Source: JBCBRD01 sp039819785
Lineage (GTDB): Bacteria > Pseudomonadota > Alphaproteobacteria > Rhizobiales > Hyphomicrobiaceae
Length of the DNA stretch: 53,848 nucleotides
NCBI GenBank assembly: GCA_039819785.1
Contig: JBCBRH010000031.1
Span: 1 to 53,848 of the forward strand
Reading direction: 5' to 3'
Shown here: piece by piece, positions 41,030-50,325 of the stretch
Position numbering within the stretch: the stretch's first letter is position 1
Layout: each line of letters begins with the position of its first letter
The notes under the pieces: model-generated
What the model was told of the DNA's origin: nothing
Seen by the model: the letters and a program-made list of their open reading frames with translations, nothing else
The model's database searches: none
Position numbers and translations under genes: made by a program

Positions 41030-43174
41030 ATGCTGGACCATTTTCGAGGGGGGCAGCCTCTAAAGGACGTGTTCTTCGGAGACAGCCTTTTCAATATCCC
41101 GGAATTCCAACGCGACTATGCTTGGACACGCGCTGAGGTCTCCGACCTGTTGCGCGACTTCGGGCTCAGCCCAACCGGCCACCCCCCCTCTCCGAAAAAC
41201 AGCCCCTTGAACCTGAGCAACGGCGCACCGCCTTACCCAGCCCCATCGCAATGGGCATCGTTCTATTTTCTCGGTCAAATCGTGCTGTTGCGCGAAGACG
41301 CGGGCGTCGACACTCCTGCGAGTGGTCATGAACCGGTCGCTGGTCTTGACCGGCCAGATCGCCCCCAAGCAGGCGATAGAGCCGACGTGGTGGACGGTCA
41401 GCAACGCTTGACCACACTGACAATTCTCCTGGCCTGCCTGCGCGACCGCATTGAAACCGAAAGCGTCAAGCAGTCACTGCACGATATGATCGCAGCGCCG
41501 ACGCAACGAAACCAGCCCGGCATGTCAGCTGGAACGGCCGAGGGCAAGACACAGCCTCCACCTGCGATACCGCTTCTGAATATCGGCCAAGGCCCCGAAG
41601 GCGCGTTCCTGCGGACCCACGTGCAAACCATAGGCGCAACGCTTGGAGCTGCAGACAGTGACCCTGCCATCACCGAAGACGACGTTGCGCCCCTTATCCG
41701 GCTGAAGCAAGCCCGCGTACAAATCGCCGAGGCGGTCGACGCGCTAGCTCCCGAGGAGCGGAACGCCTTCGCCGAATTCCTCCGAGAACGCTGTCTGCTG
41801 GCCATCGTGATCACCGCCGATCGCGAAACCGGATGGGACGTGTTCGCCAGACTAAACAAGCGCGGTCGTCCACTGCTCGAAAGCGAACGTCTCAAGACCG
41901 ATATCCTCAGAGACGTGCCAGAGCCACGCCGAGGTGAACTCGTCAGACTTTGGGATCGCCGTAAGCGCATGCTTGGATCTGCGTTCGATGAAGGTGAAGC
42001 GCGGCGCAAAGACCTGTTCAGTTACATCCGTGACGGCTACGCACCGAAGTCTCCAAGACGCACCGAAGACCGCGTACTGGATCTGGCCCGCGAGATGGGC
42101 GCAGAACGCTTCATGGACGAGGTTTTCGAGCCCGCCAGCAGCGCGCTTGCCGAAGTCACCGAAAAGCGACTGATATCGGCAATAACCGGCGAACTTGAAC
42201 CACCAGACGAAGACTTCGCGAAGGCTTTGAAGCTATTGGACATGGCGGGCGCGGTCATATCGGCCAACACGAAAGACAGTCCGGACGCCTGGAAACCACC
42301 CGTCTTGTTGTTCTTCGCAGCGGCGGGACGCGACACGCACCTGAAGCGTGCCTTCGTTCGGAACTACGACCGGTTTTTGCACATCCTGTTGATCCTGCAC
42401 GGCAAACGCAACAAACCGACGATCTCTCGGCAGATTGCCCGGCTGACAGAGTGCGTCAAAGCCGAAGGGGCAGCCCTCGACTTCAAGACAGCCTTTGAAC
42501 TTCCGAATATGAAGCAGGTTGAACACAACCTGATCACCGCACTAGAGGGCTCGGTTGCAAAACTGATCCTGCTGAGGGTGGCCTGCACAGCTGAAGGACT
42601 GAGCATTGAAACGGCGGAGAAGTATGGCAAAGACAAATACAATATCGAACACGTGCTGCCCGAAAAGATCACGCACTTCTGGAGCCTTATGCTTGGCAGC
42701 GACGACAAAGCCAAATCGATGCGAAGTAACATTGGCAATCTGGTCCTGACCGACCAGTGGCTGAATTCTAAGCTGGGCAACCGTTCATGGGCTGAAAAAA
42801 AGCGGATGCTCCGCTACGCAAGCGTGCTGCTACCATTCGGCGAGGATATCAAGGAAGCGATCCGCTGGGACTCCGTCAGCATTCTCGCACGTCAGGATCG
42901 CATCGTGAAAACTGTGAACCAGCTGTGGGGGCTGTCAGGGTCTGGATGGGACGTGATGAAAGCAGGCGAGCGCTTGCAAACCCCAGCCCAGATCAACGTC
43001 CAAGAGCACCCTTCGAGCAGAGCTGTGAGCGGCCTGCAAACCCAAAAAACCAAGCGTACCAGCCGCGTCAAGACAAAGGGCCCACCAACCATCAACCGTC
43101 CGCGCCGTGAATTCCCGCCTCGCGTCCGGGCTAAGCGACGTGGCATTGGTCAGCTCCCAAAACCGCTCAGTTGA
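41030..43174 (+). CDS. DUF262-DUF1524 protein, GmrSD-like (second of a tandem pair)
   Basis: 714 residues. DUF262: I-P-E-F-Q-R-D-Y-A-W (23-32) and D-G-Q-Q-R (122-126). DUF1524: N-I-E-H-V-L-P (His541), a Trp about 10 residues on, I-G-N-L-V-L-T and a following L-N-S-K-L-G-N. Both active-site sets look intact, so it should be able to bind and hydrolyse nucleotide and to cleave DNA. Compared with the first gene it has an inserted loop before D-G-Q-Q-R (about residues 50-118) and a basic tail of about 50 residues. The ATG has no strong ribosome site. It converges on lysK. The two proteins look paralogous but strongly diverged. Confidence 0.87.
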   Translation: MLDHFRGGQPLKDVFFGDSLFNIPEFQRDYAWTRAEVSDLLRDFGLSPTGHPPSPKNSPLNLSNGAPPYPAPSQWASFYFLGQIVLLREDAGVDTPASGHEPVAGLDRPDRPQAGDRADVVDGQQRLTTLTILLACLRDRIETESVKQSLHDMIAAPTQRNQPGMSAGTAEGKTQPPPAIPLLNIGQGPEGAFLRTHVQTIGATLGAADSDPAITEDDVAPLIRLKQARVQIAEAVDALAPEERNAFAEFLRERCLLAIVITADRETGWDVFARLNKRGRPLLESERLKTDILRDVPEPRRGELVRLWDRRKRMLGSAFDEGEARRKDLFSYIRDGYAPKSPRRTEDRVLDLAREMGAERFMDEVFEPASSALAEVTEKRLISAITGELEPPDEDFAKALKLLDMAGAVISANTKDSPDAWKPPVLLFFAAAGRDTHLKRAFVRNYDRFLHILLILHGKRNKPTISRQIARLTECVKAEGAALDFKTAFELPNMKQVEHNLITALEGSVAKLILLRVACTAEGLSIETAEKYGKDKYNIEHVLPEKITHFWSLMLGSDDKAKSMRSNIGNLVLTDQWLNSKLGNRSWAEKKRMLRYASVLLPFGEDIKEAIRWDSVSILARQDRIVKTVNQLWGLSGSGWDVMKAGERLQTPAQINVQEHPSSRAVSGLQTQKTKRTSRVKTKGPPTINRPRREFPPRVRAKRRGIGQLPKPLS

Positions 43175-43217
43175 GGGCATAGTTGGTCCCGGGGGGAAAC
43201 ACGACGGACACAGTGCC

Positions 43218-44852
43218 CTAAGCCGCCGCCCCATCTTCGGTCGTGGCAAGCTCTCCAGCCAGCCCCTTGGCGATCAGTGCGCGCGTCTCTTCCACTCCGT
43301 AAAGCGCAATGAATGAGCCAAATCGCGGCCCCTGGCTGGCGCCCAACAACACTTCATAAATGGCCTTGAACCAGTCCCTCAGTTTGTCGGCAAAACCGTT
43401 TTCCTTACCAGCGGCATATACCAGCGCCTGCAGGTCTTCCGGCTCAGCGTTCGGATCTGCCTCGGCAAGGGATGCATCGAGCGCTTCAAGCGCCTTACGC
43501 TCATCGGCCGTTGGATGACGAAACGATTTCGTAGGTGCAACGAAGCCTTCGTAATAGCGCACCGCATAGCCGACCATATCATCCAGCAGCGGCGCGTTTT
43601 CCGGCGTGGCATCAGGCGCAAGTCGATTGATGAAGCCCCACAGCACTTGACTGTCATGCGCGTTGGAGGCCGACACCAGGTTCAGCAACAAGGCAAACGA
43701 AACCGGCAGCTTCAAGTCAGGCGGGGCACCGCGATGAATGTGCCAGGCAGGGTTTTCAAATTGCTGTTTCGGTGCCTGAGTATGGTAGTTGGCCACGTGC
43801 GTCGCGTAGTCGTCGACCGCGCGCGGAATGACATCGAAATAAAGCCGCTTGGCGCTTTTCGGCTTTGAAAACATGAACAGCGACAAGCTTTCCGGGCTCG
43901 CGTATTTCAGCCAGTCTTCAATCGTCAGGCCGTTGCCTTTCGACTTTGAAATCTTCTCGCCATTGTCGTCCAGGAACAGCTCGTAGTTGAAACCTTCAGG
44001 AGGCGTTCCACCAAGCGCTTTGCAGATGCGTGACGAGAGGTTGACCGATTCGATGAGGTCTTTCCCGGCCATTTCATAATCAACACCAAGGGCCGTCCAT
44101 CGCAACGCCCAGTCCGCTTTCCATTGGCATTTTACCGCCCCGCCCGTGACTTTGGTCTCGACCTTCTCCTGCGTCTCGGGGTCGAGATAAACGATCGTGC
44201 CCTTGGATGGATCGCGCTCGATCATGGGCACTTGCAACACTTTGCCAGTGCGCGGGCACACAGGCAGGAACGGCGAATACGTCGCCCGGCGTTCAGCGCC
44301 AAGTGTCGGCAAGATGATGTCCATGACCTTGTCATAGACCTCAAGCATCTTCATCAACGTGTCGTCGAGCACGCCGGTCGTGTAGCACTCGGTCGCTGAG
44401 AAGAACTCGTATTCAAAACCGAACTGATCAAGGAACGCCCTCAGTCGTGCGTTGTTATGCGCAGCAAAGCTGGGATGGTCTTCGCCGAACGGATCCGGCA
44501 CACGGGACAGCGGCATATCGAGGTAGTCGGCCAGCATCTCCTGATTCGGCACATTCGTCGGCACCTTCCGCAATCCGTCCATATCGTCGGAAAAGCAGAT
44601 CATGCGTGTCGGGTGTTTGCCTTCGGTCAGAACTTCAAACGCATACCGAACCATGGACGTGCGTGCCACTTCCCCGAACGTACCGATGTGCGGCAGCCCC
44701 GAGGGCCCATACCCGGTCTCAAAGATAACCGTCTTCTCCAGCCCGCTTGGAACCTTTTGAAGCCGCTTGATCAACCGGCGCGCCTCTTCAAACGGCCAGG
44801 CTTTGCTTGCGGCAAGCGCTTCGCGGTCGAGCGTGTCAGTGGGGCTTGTCAT
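43218..44852 (-). CDS. lysK: Lysyl-tRNA synthetase, class I
   Basis: About 544 residues. Class I signatures: P-H-I-G-T-F (HIGH) early, and K-I-S-K-S-K-G-N-G (KMSKS) in the middle. Cys residues around C-P-R-T-G and V-K-C-Q-W-K may bind zinc. It charges tRNA-Lys. Class I LysRS is common in Alphaproteobacteria, where it replaces the class II enzyme. ATG 44852 is preferred; an in-frame ATG at 44882 is also possible. It is divergent from the terB-like gene and converges on the second DUF262 gene with a gap of 43 bp. Confidence 0.95.
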   Translation of the reverse strand: MTSPTDTLDREALAASKAWPFEEARRLIKRLQKVPSGLEKTVIFETGYGPSGLPHIGTFGEVARTSMVRYAFEVLTEGKHPTRMICFSDDMDGLRKVPTNVPNQEMLADYLDMPLSRVPDPFGEDHPSFAAHNNARLRAFLDQFGFEYEFFSATECYTTGVLDDTLMKMLEVYDKVMDIILPTLGAERRATYSPFLPVCPRTGKVLQVPMIERDPSKGTIVYLDPETQEKVETKVTGGAVKCQWKADWALRWTALGVDYEMAGKDLIESVNLSSRICKALGGTPPEGFNYELFLDDNGEKISKSKGNGLTIEDWLKYASPESLSLFMFSKPKSAKRLYFDVIPRAVDDYATHVANYHTQAPKQQFENPAWHIHRGAPPDLKLPVSFALLLNLVSASNAHDSQVLWGFINRLAPDATPENAPLLDDMVGYAVRYYEGFVAPTKSFRHPTADERKALEALDASLAEADPNAEPEDLQALVYAAGKENGFADKLRDWFKAIYEVLLGASQGPRFGSFIALYGVEETRALIAKGLAGELATTEDGAAA

Positions 44853-44882
44853 GGTGTTTGATGTCTCAACTTTGGAAATCAC

Positions 44883-45195
44883 CGGGCACGCGTGGGCGAC
44901 AGGCGAGCATCAGTTCGCGTTCGAATAAAACGGTGCAGCCCGATAAACTTAGACCTTACCTAATGCAAAAGCGGTCCGCCTGCGTCAATCACTCAGACCG
45001 GACTGTCGACCGAAATAATCGCATGGCTTGCACCGGGTGATGGATGGTTGATCTGCAATCCCATCAAATGCCCCTTCACGGTTGAGTTTCAGCATTGAAT
45101 AAACTTGGCCGTGAGAGGGGTCTGCATTCGCAAGTGCTTGATTAGCAGGCATCTGGCGCTATGTAACGGTCTAAGCACAAGGAGCGCTCACCCGA
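44883..45195. other. Divergent intergenic region between lysK and the terB-like gene
   Basis: 313 bp with promoters for both genes. A candidate for the rightward gene is listed separately (45138-45165). AT-rich segments near 44925-44965 could hold the lysK promoter. No RNA gene or riboswitch fold is apparent by eye. Confidence 0.4.
45138..45165 (+). promoter_or_regulatory. Candidate sigma-70 promoter for the terB-like gene
   Basis: TTGATT (45138-45143) and TATGTA (45160-45165) are separated by 16 bp, 31 bases before the ATG. The match is moderate (about 4 of 6 in each hexamer). Confidence 0.35.
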
Positions 45196-45609
45196 ATGAA
45201 GCAGCCGCTAAGCCCTGAACAGGCACTCATCTACGCCATGATCACCATCGCCGCCGTCGACCGGAACATCTCAGACGCTGAACTGCAGCGCATCGGTGCG
45301 ACCGTAAAAGACCTGCCAGCGTTTGCGCGCTATGACGAAGAGACGTTGATCGAAGATAGCCAGATTTGCGGGGCCGAACTGTCAAAGCCCAATGGGCTGG
45401 AAATCGTCCTAGAGCGAATCCGTGAGGGTCTGCCCAAAAGGCTCTATGAAACGGCCTATGCGTTGTCAGCGGAGATTGCCGCAACCGATCTGGAGATCAA
45501 GGCTGAGGAAGTCCGTTTCCTTGAGTTGCTGTCCGACCGGCTCGGCCTCGATAAACTGACCTGTGCGGCGTTGGAACGCGGTGCACGCGCGCGGCACCAA
45601 AAGGCCTGA
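45196..45609 (+). CDS. TerB family protein
   Basis: 137 residues, all-helical. The TerB-like helices are visible: A-L-I-Y-A-M-I-T-I-A-A-V-D-R-N-I-S-D-A-E-L (acidic metal-binding start), then A-x-x-I-A-A-T-D-L-E-I-K-A-E-E-V-R-F-L (second acidic repeat). TerB-like proteins were named for tellurite resistance but often have general stress roles. AAGGAG lies about 11 bases before the ATG. No other ter gene is nearby. Confidence 0.85.
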   Translation: MKQPLSPEQALIYAMITIAAVDRNISDAELQRIGATVKDLPAFARYDEETLIEDSQICGAELSKPNGLEIVLERIREGLPKRLYETAYALSAEIAATDLEIKAEEVRFLELLSDRLGLDKLTCAALERGARARHQKA

Positions 45610-45699
45610 GCCCAACATCATCGCCTGACGACGCTGTCGCGCCTGCGGACAAGCCGATGATCGATGACACACACACCGTTCCGGTAGCCGTGTCTTGGC

Positions 45700-46401
45700 T
45701 TATGTTTGACGCACGTTTGACCAGATAAAGTCCGATACAGCTGCGCCTGCAGCCTCCAGGTTGCCGTCCCAAGTGGCACCACTCCGCTTGCGCGGCTTCA
45801 GGTCATGGTCACCATCCTGGATCCAGGATAATGCAATCCGCGTGCTCAGCCCATAATTGGCGACCTCAGGCGGTGTCCCGAACGGATCGCGCTGACCTTG
45901 AACGATGACGGCCGGGCAATTCAGTCCGATCAGGTGTCCGGTCCTGAGATTGTCCGGCTTGCCGACCGGGTGGAACGGATAGCTGATGCCAACCCAGCCG
46001 CTGATCGTTCCTGCTTCGAACAGCCGGTCCGCAACCAGGCTGGAGGCGCGTCCACCCATTGACTTGCCGCCGACAAAGAGCAAACCACCGTCGACGTCCG
46101 CTAGCTTTCGGGCAGCGTGCACAGCGCTGTCGAGTTCAGGCAACAACGTGTCGATCCGCGGGGGCGGACGTTTCGAACCGCCACTGCGGCGCTGGGCCAT
46201 GTACCCAAATTCGAACCGGTGCACCGTGATGCCGCGCGCGGTGATTTGCGAGGTCAAGTTCTCAAAGAACGCGCTCGTGACAGGTTGGCTTGCGCCATGC
46301 GCCAACAAGAGATGAGGCGTCCGGGTCAAAGGCGGGGGTGTAGCCTGAGAAAGCGGATCGCCGGACCGCCGTGCAGGCGTTGTCAGAAAGCTTGGGTCCA
46401 A
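45700..46401 (-). CDS. Alpha/beta-hydrolase, Tex30/KANL3-like
   Basis: About 233 residues. It has L-L-L-A-H-G-A (oxyanion region), G-G-K-S-M-G-G (nucleophile elbow, Ser), V-Q-G-Q-R-D-P-F-G (Asp) and D-G-D-H-D-L (His). This matches the dienelactone-hydrolase-like Tex30 group; the substrate is unknown. The chosen TTG start at 46401 has GGGGAG upstream at good spacing; a longer frame with TTG reaches 46443. No ATG is available near the N terminus. It converges on the terB-like gene and is divergent from the sterol desaturase-like gene. Confidence 0.8.
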   Translation of the reverse strand: MDPSFLTTPARRSGDPLSQATPPPLTRTPHLLLAHGASQPVTSAFFENLTSQITARGITVHRFEFGYMAQRRSGGSKRPPPRIDTLLPELDSAVHAARKLADVDGGLLFVGGKSMGGRASSLVADRLFEAGTISGWVGISYPFHPVGKPDNLRTGHLIGLNCPAVIVQGQRDPFGTPPEVANYGLSTRIALSWIQDGDHDLKPRKRSGATWDGNLEAAGAAVSDFIWSNVRQT

Positions 46402-46642
46402 ACGACTGATCTCCCCGTTCGCTTGATCCGTTGCCCCCCACAACCCTCAACGGTTCGATCCGAACAAACTGCCGCGCGCGCAGTGTCGCACAGCAAGCTC
46501 TTCAGCAGCAATGCTGCACGCGCCTGTGTTTCAAAATTATCGTTAGGAAACAAAGAACTAAGGCGCATTCTGCCCTGCCACTTGAGGGCGCTGGTCTCCA
46601 GACAACTTTGCGTGCATGCCGGTCATCGGCGGCAAATTTTGC

Positions 46643-46648
46643 TATACT
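46643..46648 (+). promoter_or_regulatory. Candidate -10 element before the sterol desaturase-like gene
   Basis: TATACT lies 35 bases before the ATG at 46684, in a locally AT-rich segment. The matching -35 is weak. Confidence 0.3.
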
Positions 46649-46683
46649 GATCATGCACAAAATTTAAAGGAAACTCCGCCGCA

Positions 46684-47526
46684 ATGGAAATATTCGATGG
46701 CGTCAGCGAAGGCGTCTTGCGATTCACAATCTTTGCAAGCGTTCTGGTTTTGATGGCTTCACTTGAATTCATCGTGCCTCGGCGCACCTTGACCGCACCG
46801 AAAATCAAGCGCTGGGCAACGAATTTCCTGATTGTTGGAATCGATACGGCCTTCGTTCGCGCCATGGGAGCGCTTGCCATTCCGCTGGCAGCCGTGGCGA
46901 CCGCGATTTGGGCAGAGGGCGCTGGCTGGGGGCTGTTTAATTTGACCGGATGGCCGCTATGGCTGGAAGTCATTCTGGCCATCATCATCCTGGATTTCGC
47001 GATTTGGCTGCAGCATGTGGCCTCGCACAAAATTCCCGCTCTTTGGCGCCTGCACCAGATGCATCACGCCGATATCGATATCGACGTCTCGACAGCCATA
47101 AGGTTTCACCCATTCGAAATCGCGCTGTCCATGATCTGGAAAATCGTGTGCGTTTTGGCCTTGGGCCCGGCAGCGTTAGCGGTGGTGCTGTTCGAAGTGC
47201 TTCTGAATGCTTCAGCCATGTTCAACCACGCCAATATCAAACTGCCGATTTGGCTGGATTCCGCGCTGCGTCGCGTCATCGTCACACCGGACATGCACCG
47301 CATCCACCACTCGGTCGTTCGCCGCGAACACGACACCAACTACGGTTTCGCGCTGTCGATTTGGGACAGATGGCTTGGGACATACACGGCTGAGCCGGCT
47401 GGTGGTCAGACCGGCATGACAATCGGCCTGCCTGATTATCAATCGCCCGAACCGACCAAACTGCTGTGGAGCCTGACGCTGCCATTCCGGCGGTTGGCAA
47501 AAGGTGATGGCGCAAGGGATTCCTAA
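46684..47526 (+). CDS. Sterol desaturase/fatty acid hydroxylase superfamily protein
   Basis: 280 residues, 4-5 membrane helices. The di-iron histidine boxes are present: H-V-A-S-H, H-Q-M-H-H and H-R-I-H-H, then N-Y-G. This superfamily inserts oxygen into lipids at the membrane: hydroxylases for fatty acids, carotenoids, sterols or alkyl glycerols. No lipid pathway gene is adjacent, so the substrate cannot be inferred. AAGGA lies about 12 bases before the ATG. Confidence 0.92.
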   Translation: MEIFDGVSEGVLRFTIFASVLVLMASLEFIVPRRTLTAPKIKRWATNFLIVGIDTAFVRAMGALAIPLAAVATAIWAEGAGWGLFNLTGWPLWLEVILAIIILDFAIWLQHVASHKIPALWRLHQMHHADIDIDVSTAIRFHPFEIALSMIWKIVCVLALGPAALAVVLFEVLLNASAMFNHANIKLPIWLDSALRRVIVTPDMHRIHHSVVRREHDTNYGFALSIWDRWLGTYTAEPAGGQTGMTIGLPDYQSPEPTKLLWSLTLPFRRLAKGDGARDS

Positions 47527-47618
47527 GTGGGATGGGTAAGCTAACTTTGCGTGGCCGCATTTTCGTCACAAGCGGGATAAAGCTATGCGGCCAAAGCAGG
47601 GAATGAGGCGGGACAGCA

Positions 47619-48719
47619 ATGATCGAACAGACCCCGAAGCGGTGGCTTGCAGACCGGACACGCGACACGCTCGTCGTCGGTACATTGAGTGCAGCTGTTC
47701 TTATTGCGGCTTCCGCGTCTTCAAGTGCTGACCCGATCGCCAAAAAGATCAAAGCCGACGAACAGGCGACGCAGGCCGAGGCGCTCGAAAAAACACCTGC
47801 AAAAAAACTATTCGGCTATCAGCCTGAAGCCGCAAAGCTGAAAGCCCGCGCGATCGGTTTTTATTCCCGTGGCTGCCTTGCTGGCGGTCAAAGACTGGAA
47901 CCGACAGGTTCGGCTTGGCAGGCCATGCGACTGTCGCGAAACCGGAACTGGGGTCATCCGGTGTTGATTTCCATGGTCAAAAAACTGGCCACCGAAGCCA
48001 AGGCAAAGGACGGCTGGCCGGGGCTCCTCGTTGGCGACCTGACACAGCCACGCGGTGGTCCGATGTTGACAGGACACGCCAGCCACCAGGTCGGTCTAGA
48101 TGCCGACATTTGGTTGAAACCCATGCCGGACCGGCACCTGAGTTATGAAGATCGTGAACGGATTTCCGCCGTGTCGATGCTCAAGAGTCGGCTCGACGTG
48201 AACCCGGAAACCTTCACGCCGAAAACCGTCAAACTCATCAAGCGTGCCGCATCCTACCCCGAGGTCGCACGTGTCGGGGTCAATCCGGCCATCAAGGTCG
48301 CCCTGTGCCGGGCCAATGGCGGCGACGCACCCTGGCTTCGTAAAGTCCAGGGATGGCGCGGTCACCACTATCATATGCACATCCGCCTGAAATGCCCGGC
48401 CGACAGCAAAGCGGCCGGTTGCAAGGATCAAGGGCCTCCAAGTAACACCAGCTGCGCCTATGCTGAGAAGTGGTATGCCAGAACGAAAAAGGCGATGGAA
48501 AACCCCAAGCCGCGCAAGCCTTCGAAGAAAAAGCCAGCAAAGAAGCGCAAACCCAAACCACCCATGACCTTGGCAAGCCTTCCCAAGGCCTGCAGGACCG
48601 TGCTGGCAGCACCGGCAAGCGGCGGCATCAGCGAGGCGATTGTCTTGCCAGATCCAAAGCCGGGCCTGTTGCGTCAAACCGCAGTCCAGGGGCGAAAGCT
48701 TTTGCGCGACAGTCAGTGA
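47619..48719 (+). CDS. mepA: Penicillin-insensitive murein endopeptidase MepA
   Basis: 366 residues. An N-terminal signal or anchor (about 18-33) leads to the LAS-type zinc peptidase domain with G-H-A-S-H-Q-x-G-L-D-A-D (metal His and Asp) and H-H-Y-H-M-H-I-R. It cuts peptide cross-links in murein in the periplasm. After the domain, a Lys/Pro-rich stretch (about 288-315) and a C-terminal tail of about 45 residues extend beyond the usual length of about 270-310. The DUF2237 gene starts 17 bases downstream on the same strand. Confidence 0.93.
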   Translation: MIEQTPKRWLADRTRDTLVVGTLSAAVLIAASASSSADPIAKKIKADEQATQAEALEKTPAKKLFGYQPEAAKLKARAIGFYSRGCLAGGQRLEPTGSAWQAMRLSRNRNWGHPVLISMVKKLATEAKAKDGWPGLLVGDLTQPRGGPMLTGHASHQVGLDADIWLKPMPDRHLSYEDRERISAVSMLKSRLDVNPETFTPKTVKLIKRAASYPEVARVGVNPAIKVALCRANGGDAPWLRKVQGWRGHHYHMHIRLKCPADSKAAGCKDQGPPSNTSCAYAEKWYARTKKAMENPKPRKPSKKKPAKKRKPKPPMTLASLPKACRTVLAAPASGGISEAIVLPDPKPGLLRQTAVQGRKLLRDSQ

Positions 48720-48736
48720 CGCGCTAAAGAAACCCC

Positions 48737-49135
48737 ATGACCAACCAAAACCGTAGCGAACGCGAGACCGCGCAAGATAACGTTTTTGGCGAGCCGATGG
48801 CCCTGTGCTCGACCAATCCGATGACAGGTTTTTTTAGAAACGGCTGCTGCGATACGGCCGCCAACGACGTCGGCACCCACACCGTCTGCGCGATCCTGAC
48901 CGATGAGTTTCTCAGTTTTTCGAAATCACGTGGCAATGATCTTTCGACACCACGGCCGGAGTTCGGTTTTCCGGGCCTGAAAGCAGGTGACCGATGGTGC
49001 CTGTGCGCGCTGCGATGGAAAGAGGCCTTTGACGCCGGTCACGCGCCGAAAGTCGTGCTTCAGGCAACAAATATCGCCACGCTCAATCTGATCCCACTAG
49101 CCGACCTGAAGGCCCACGCCGCCGACCTCTCCTAG
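48737..49135 (+). CDS. DUF2237 family protein
   Basis: 132 residues. It has N-V-F-G-E-P-M-x-x-C-S-x-x-P-x-T-G-F-F-R-N-G-C-C-x-T and W-C-L-C-A-x-R-W, the Cys-rich signatures of DUF2237, and a C-terminal H-A-x-x-L helix. Function is unknown; conserved Cys suggest a metal or redox site. It probably shares an mRNA with mepA. Confidence 0.92.
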   Translation: MTNQNRSERETAQDNVFGEPMALCSTNPMTGFFRNGCCDTAANDVGTHTVCAILTDEFLSFSKSRGNDLSTPRPEFGFPGLKAGDRWCLCALRWKEAFDAGHAPKVVLQATNIATLNLIPLADLKAHAADLS

Positions 49136-49147
49136 AGAATGTCAGAA

Positions 49148-49402
49148 TTAGTCAAGGCTTCGATCTCGCAAATTCGGCGGACCTGACGACCACCCATCTT
49201 GACGCTGCCTTTCCAGTACAAGTTGAGCGTGCCGCCTCTCCTTAGCGCGCTCGTAGAACCGAAACGCGAAGAAGGTGATCACGTCCACCCAGAATACGCA
49301 TACGAGAAAAAGCAGCCAGAACAACCACTCGACGAACTTATAAGCCGTAAACACGGTTGTCGATATGAAGGACCACAGGGTGTTGACCTGATGTTCTGGC
49401 AT
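49148..49402 (-). CDS. Small membrane protein, unknown function
   Basis: 84 residues. One or two membrane segments (about 17-46; L-F-W-L-L-F-L-V-C-V-F-W) are followed by a basic tail with R-F-Y-E-R-A-K-E-R. I recognise no family. It lies just downstream of msrA on the same strand (42 bp gap) and may be co-transcribed with it. Confidence 0.6.
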   Translation of the reverse strand: MPEHQVNTLWSFISTTVFTAYKFVEWLFWLLFLVCVFWVDVITFFAFRFYERAKERRHAQLVLERQRQDGWSSGPPNLRDRSLD

Positions 49403-49444
49403 GGTTTCAAACGTCCGTTTGTGCAGCCGAATAAGCCGCCGTTG

Positions 49445-50116
49445 TTAAGCCGATGCAGCGGCCTCAGGCTCATCAAGCCCGACCGGACAGGCCACGCCAG
49501 TACCGCCAAGCCCGCAATAACCGTTTGGAACCTTGGCGAGGTACTGCTGGTGATAGTCCTCCGCGAAGTAAAACGTCGGCGCCGCCGCTATTTCGGTCGT
49601 AATCGCGCTAAAACCCCGACACAACAGCGCTGTTTCATAAGCAGCCTTCGCAGCTCGGGCTGTCGCCAACTGCGCATCTGTTGTCGTGTAAATCGCAGAG
49701 CGATACTGCGTTCCAACGTCGTTACCCTGACGATTTCCCTGGGTCGGGTCATGGCTTTCGAAGAACACCTTCAAAAGGGCCTCGAACGAGATCTTACCAG
49801 GCTCATACACCACCATCACCACTTCTGTATGCCCGGTATGGCCGGTGCACACTTCCTCATAGGTCGCATTCGGCGTGAACCCGCCCTGGTACCCAACCGC
49901 TGTCGTCACAATTCCGTCGCCAAGCGCCCAAAACTTCCGCTCAGCACCCCAAAAACACCCAAGCGCGAAGAAAACAGTCTCAGCGCCCTCTGGATGCGGC
50001 CCCTTAAGTGGTGTTTTCAATACATGGTGCGTGGTTGCCGTCGGCAGCTCTTCAGCCCGACCCGGCAGGGCCGTTTGAGCGGTCGGCATGGCCGGTTTGC
50101 GTGAAAACAGCAACAT
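49445..50116 (-). CDS. msrA: Peptide-methionine (S)-S-oxide reductase
   Basis: About 223 residues with the MsrA signature G-C-F-W-G-A-E-R (catalytic Cys) and the downstream G-Y-Q-G-G, H-T-E-V-V and Y-H-Q-Q-Y-L. It reduces the S form of methionine sulfoxide. Resolving Cys candidates are in the C-terminal tail (Y-C-G-L-G-G-T-G-V-A-C-P). ATG 50116 is preferred because AAGGAAGAAG lies just upstream. The frame stays open to 50167. Confidence 0.95.
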   Translation of the reverse strand: MLLFSRKPAMPTAQTALPGRAEELPTATTHHVLKTPLKGPHPEGAETVFFALGCFWGAERKFWALGDGIVTTAVGYQGGFTPNATYEEVCTGHTGHTEVVMVVYEPGKISFEALLKVFFESHDPTQGNRQGNDVGTQYRSAIYTTTDAQLATARAAKAAYETALLCRGFSAITTEIAAAPTFYFAEDYHQQYLAKVPNGYCGLGGTGVACPVGLDEPEAAASA

Positions 50117-50325
50117 GTCGTCTTCTTCCTTGGTTTCAATCGCTTGCCTTTGCCGCAAGCCGGTCATTCTCGTAAGATCAAGCTAGCCCGCTGGTGATTT
50201 CACGTGCTCAATGAAGGAGCAAGCGTGGTCTGCGAGGCGTCAGGCACTCGTCACGACAGACGAAGTGAGCACGTCCGGTAGTTAGATAGGTATCAATCTG
50301 TTGAACGCAAATAAGGAACAAGTGG

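Noticed and set aside
45196..45609. Tellurite-resistance operon
   Set aside because: Only a TerB-like single gene is present, with no other ter genes around it.
49199..50104. 301-codon + strand frame opposite msrA
   Set aside because: The opposite strand carries the MsrA signature; this frame is Arg-rich and spans two unrelated genes.
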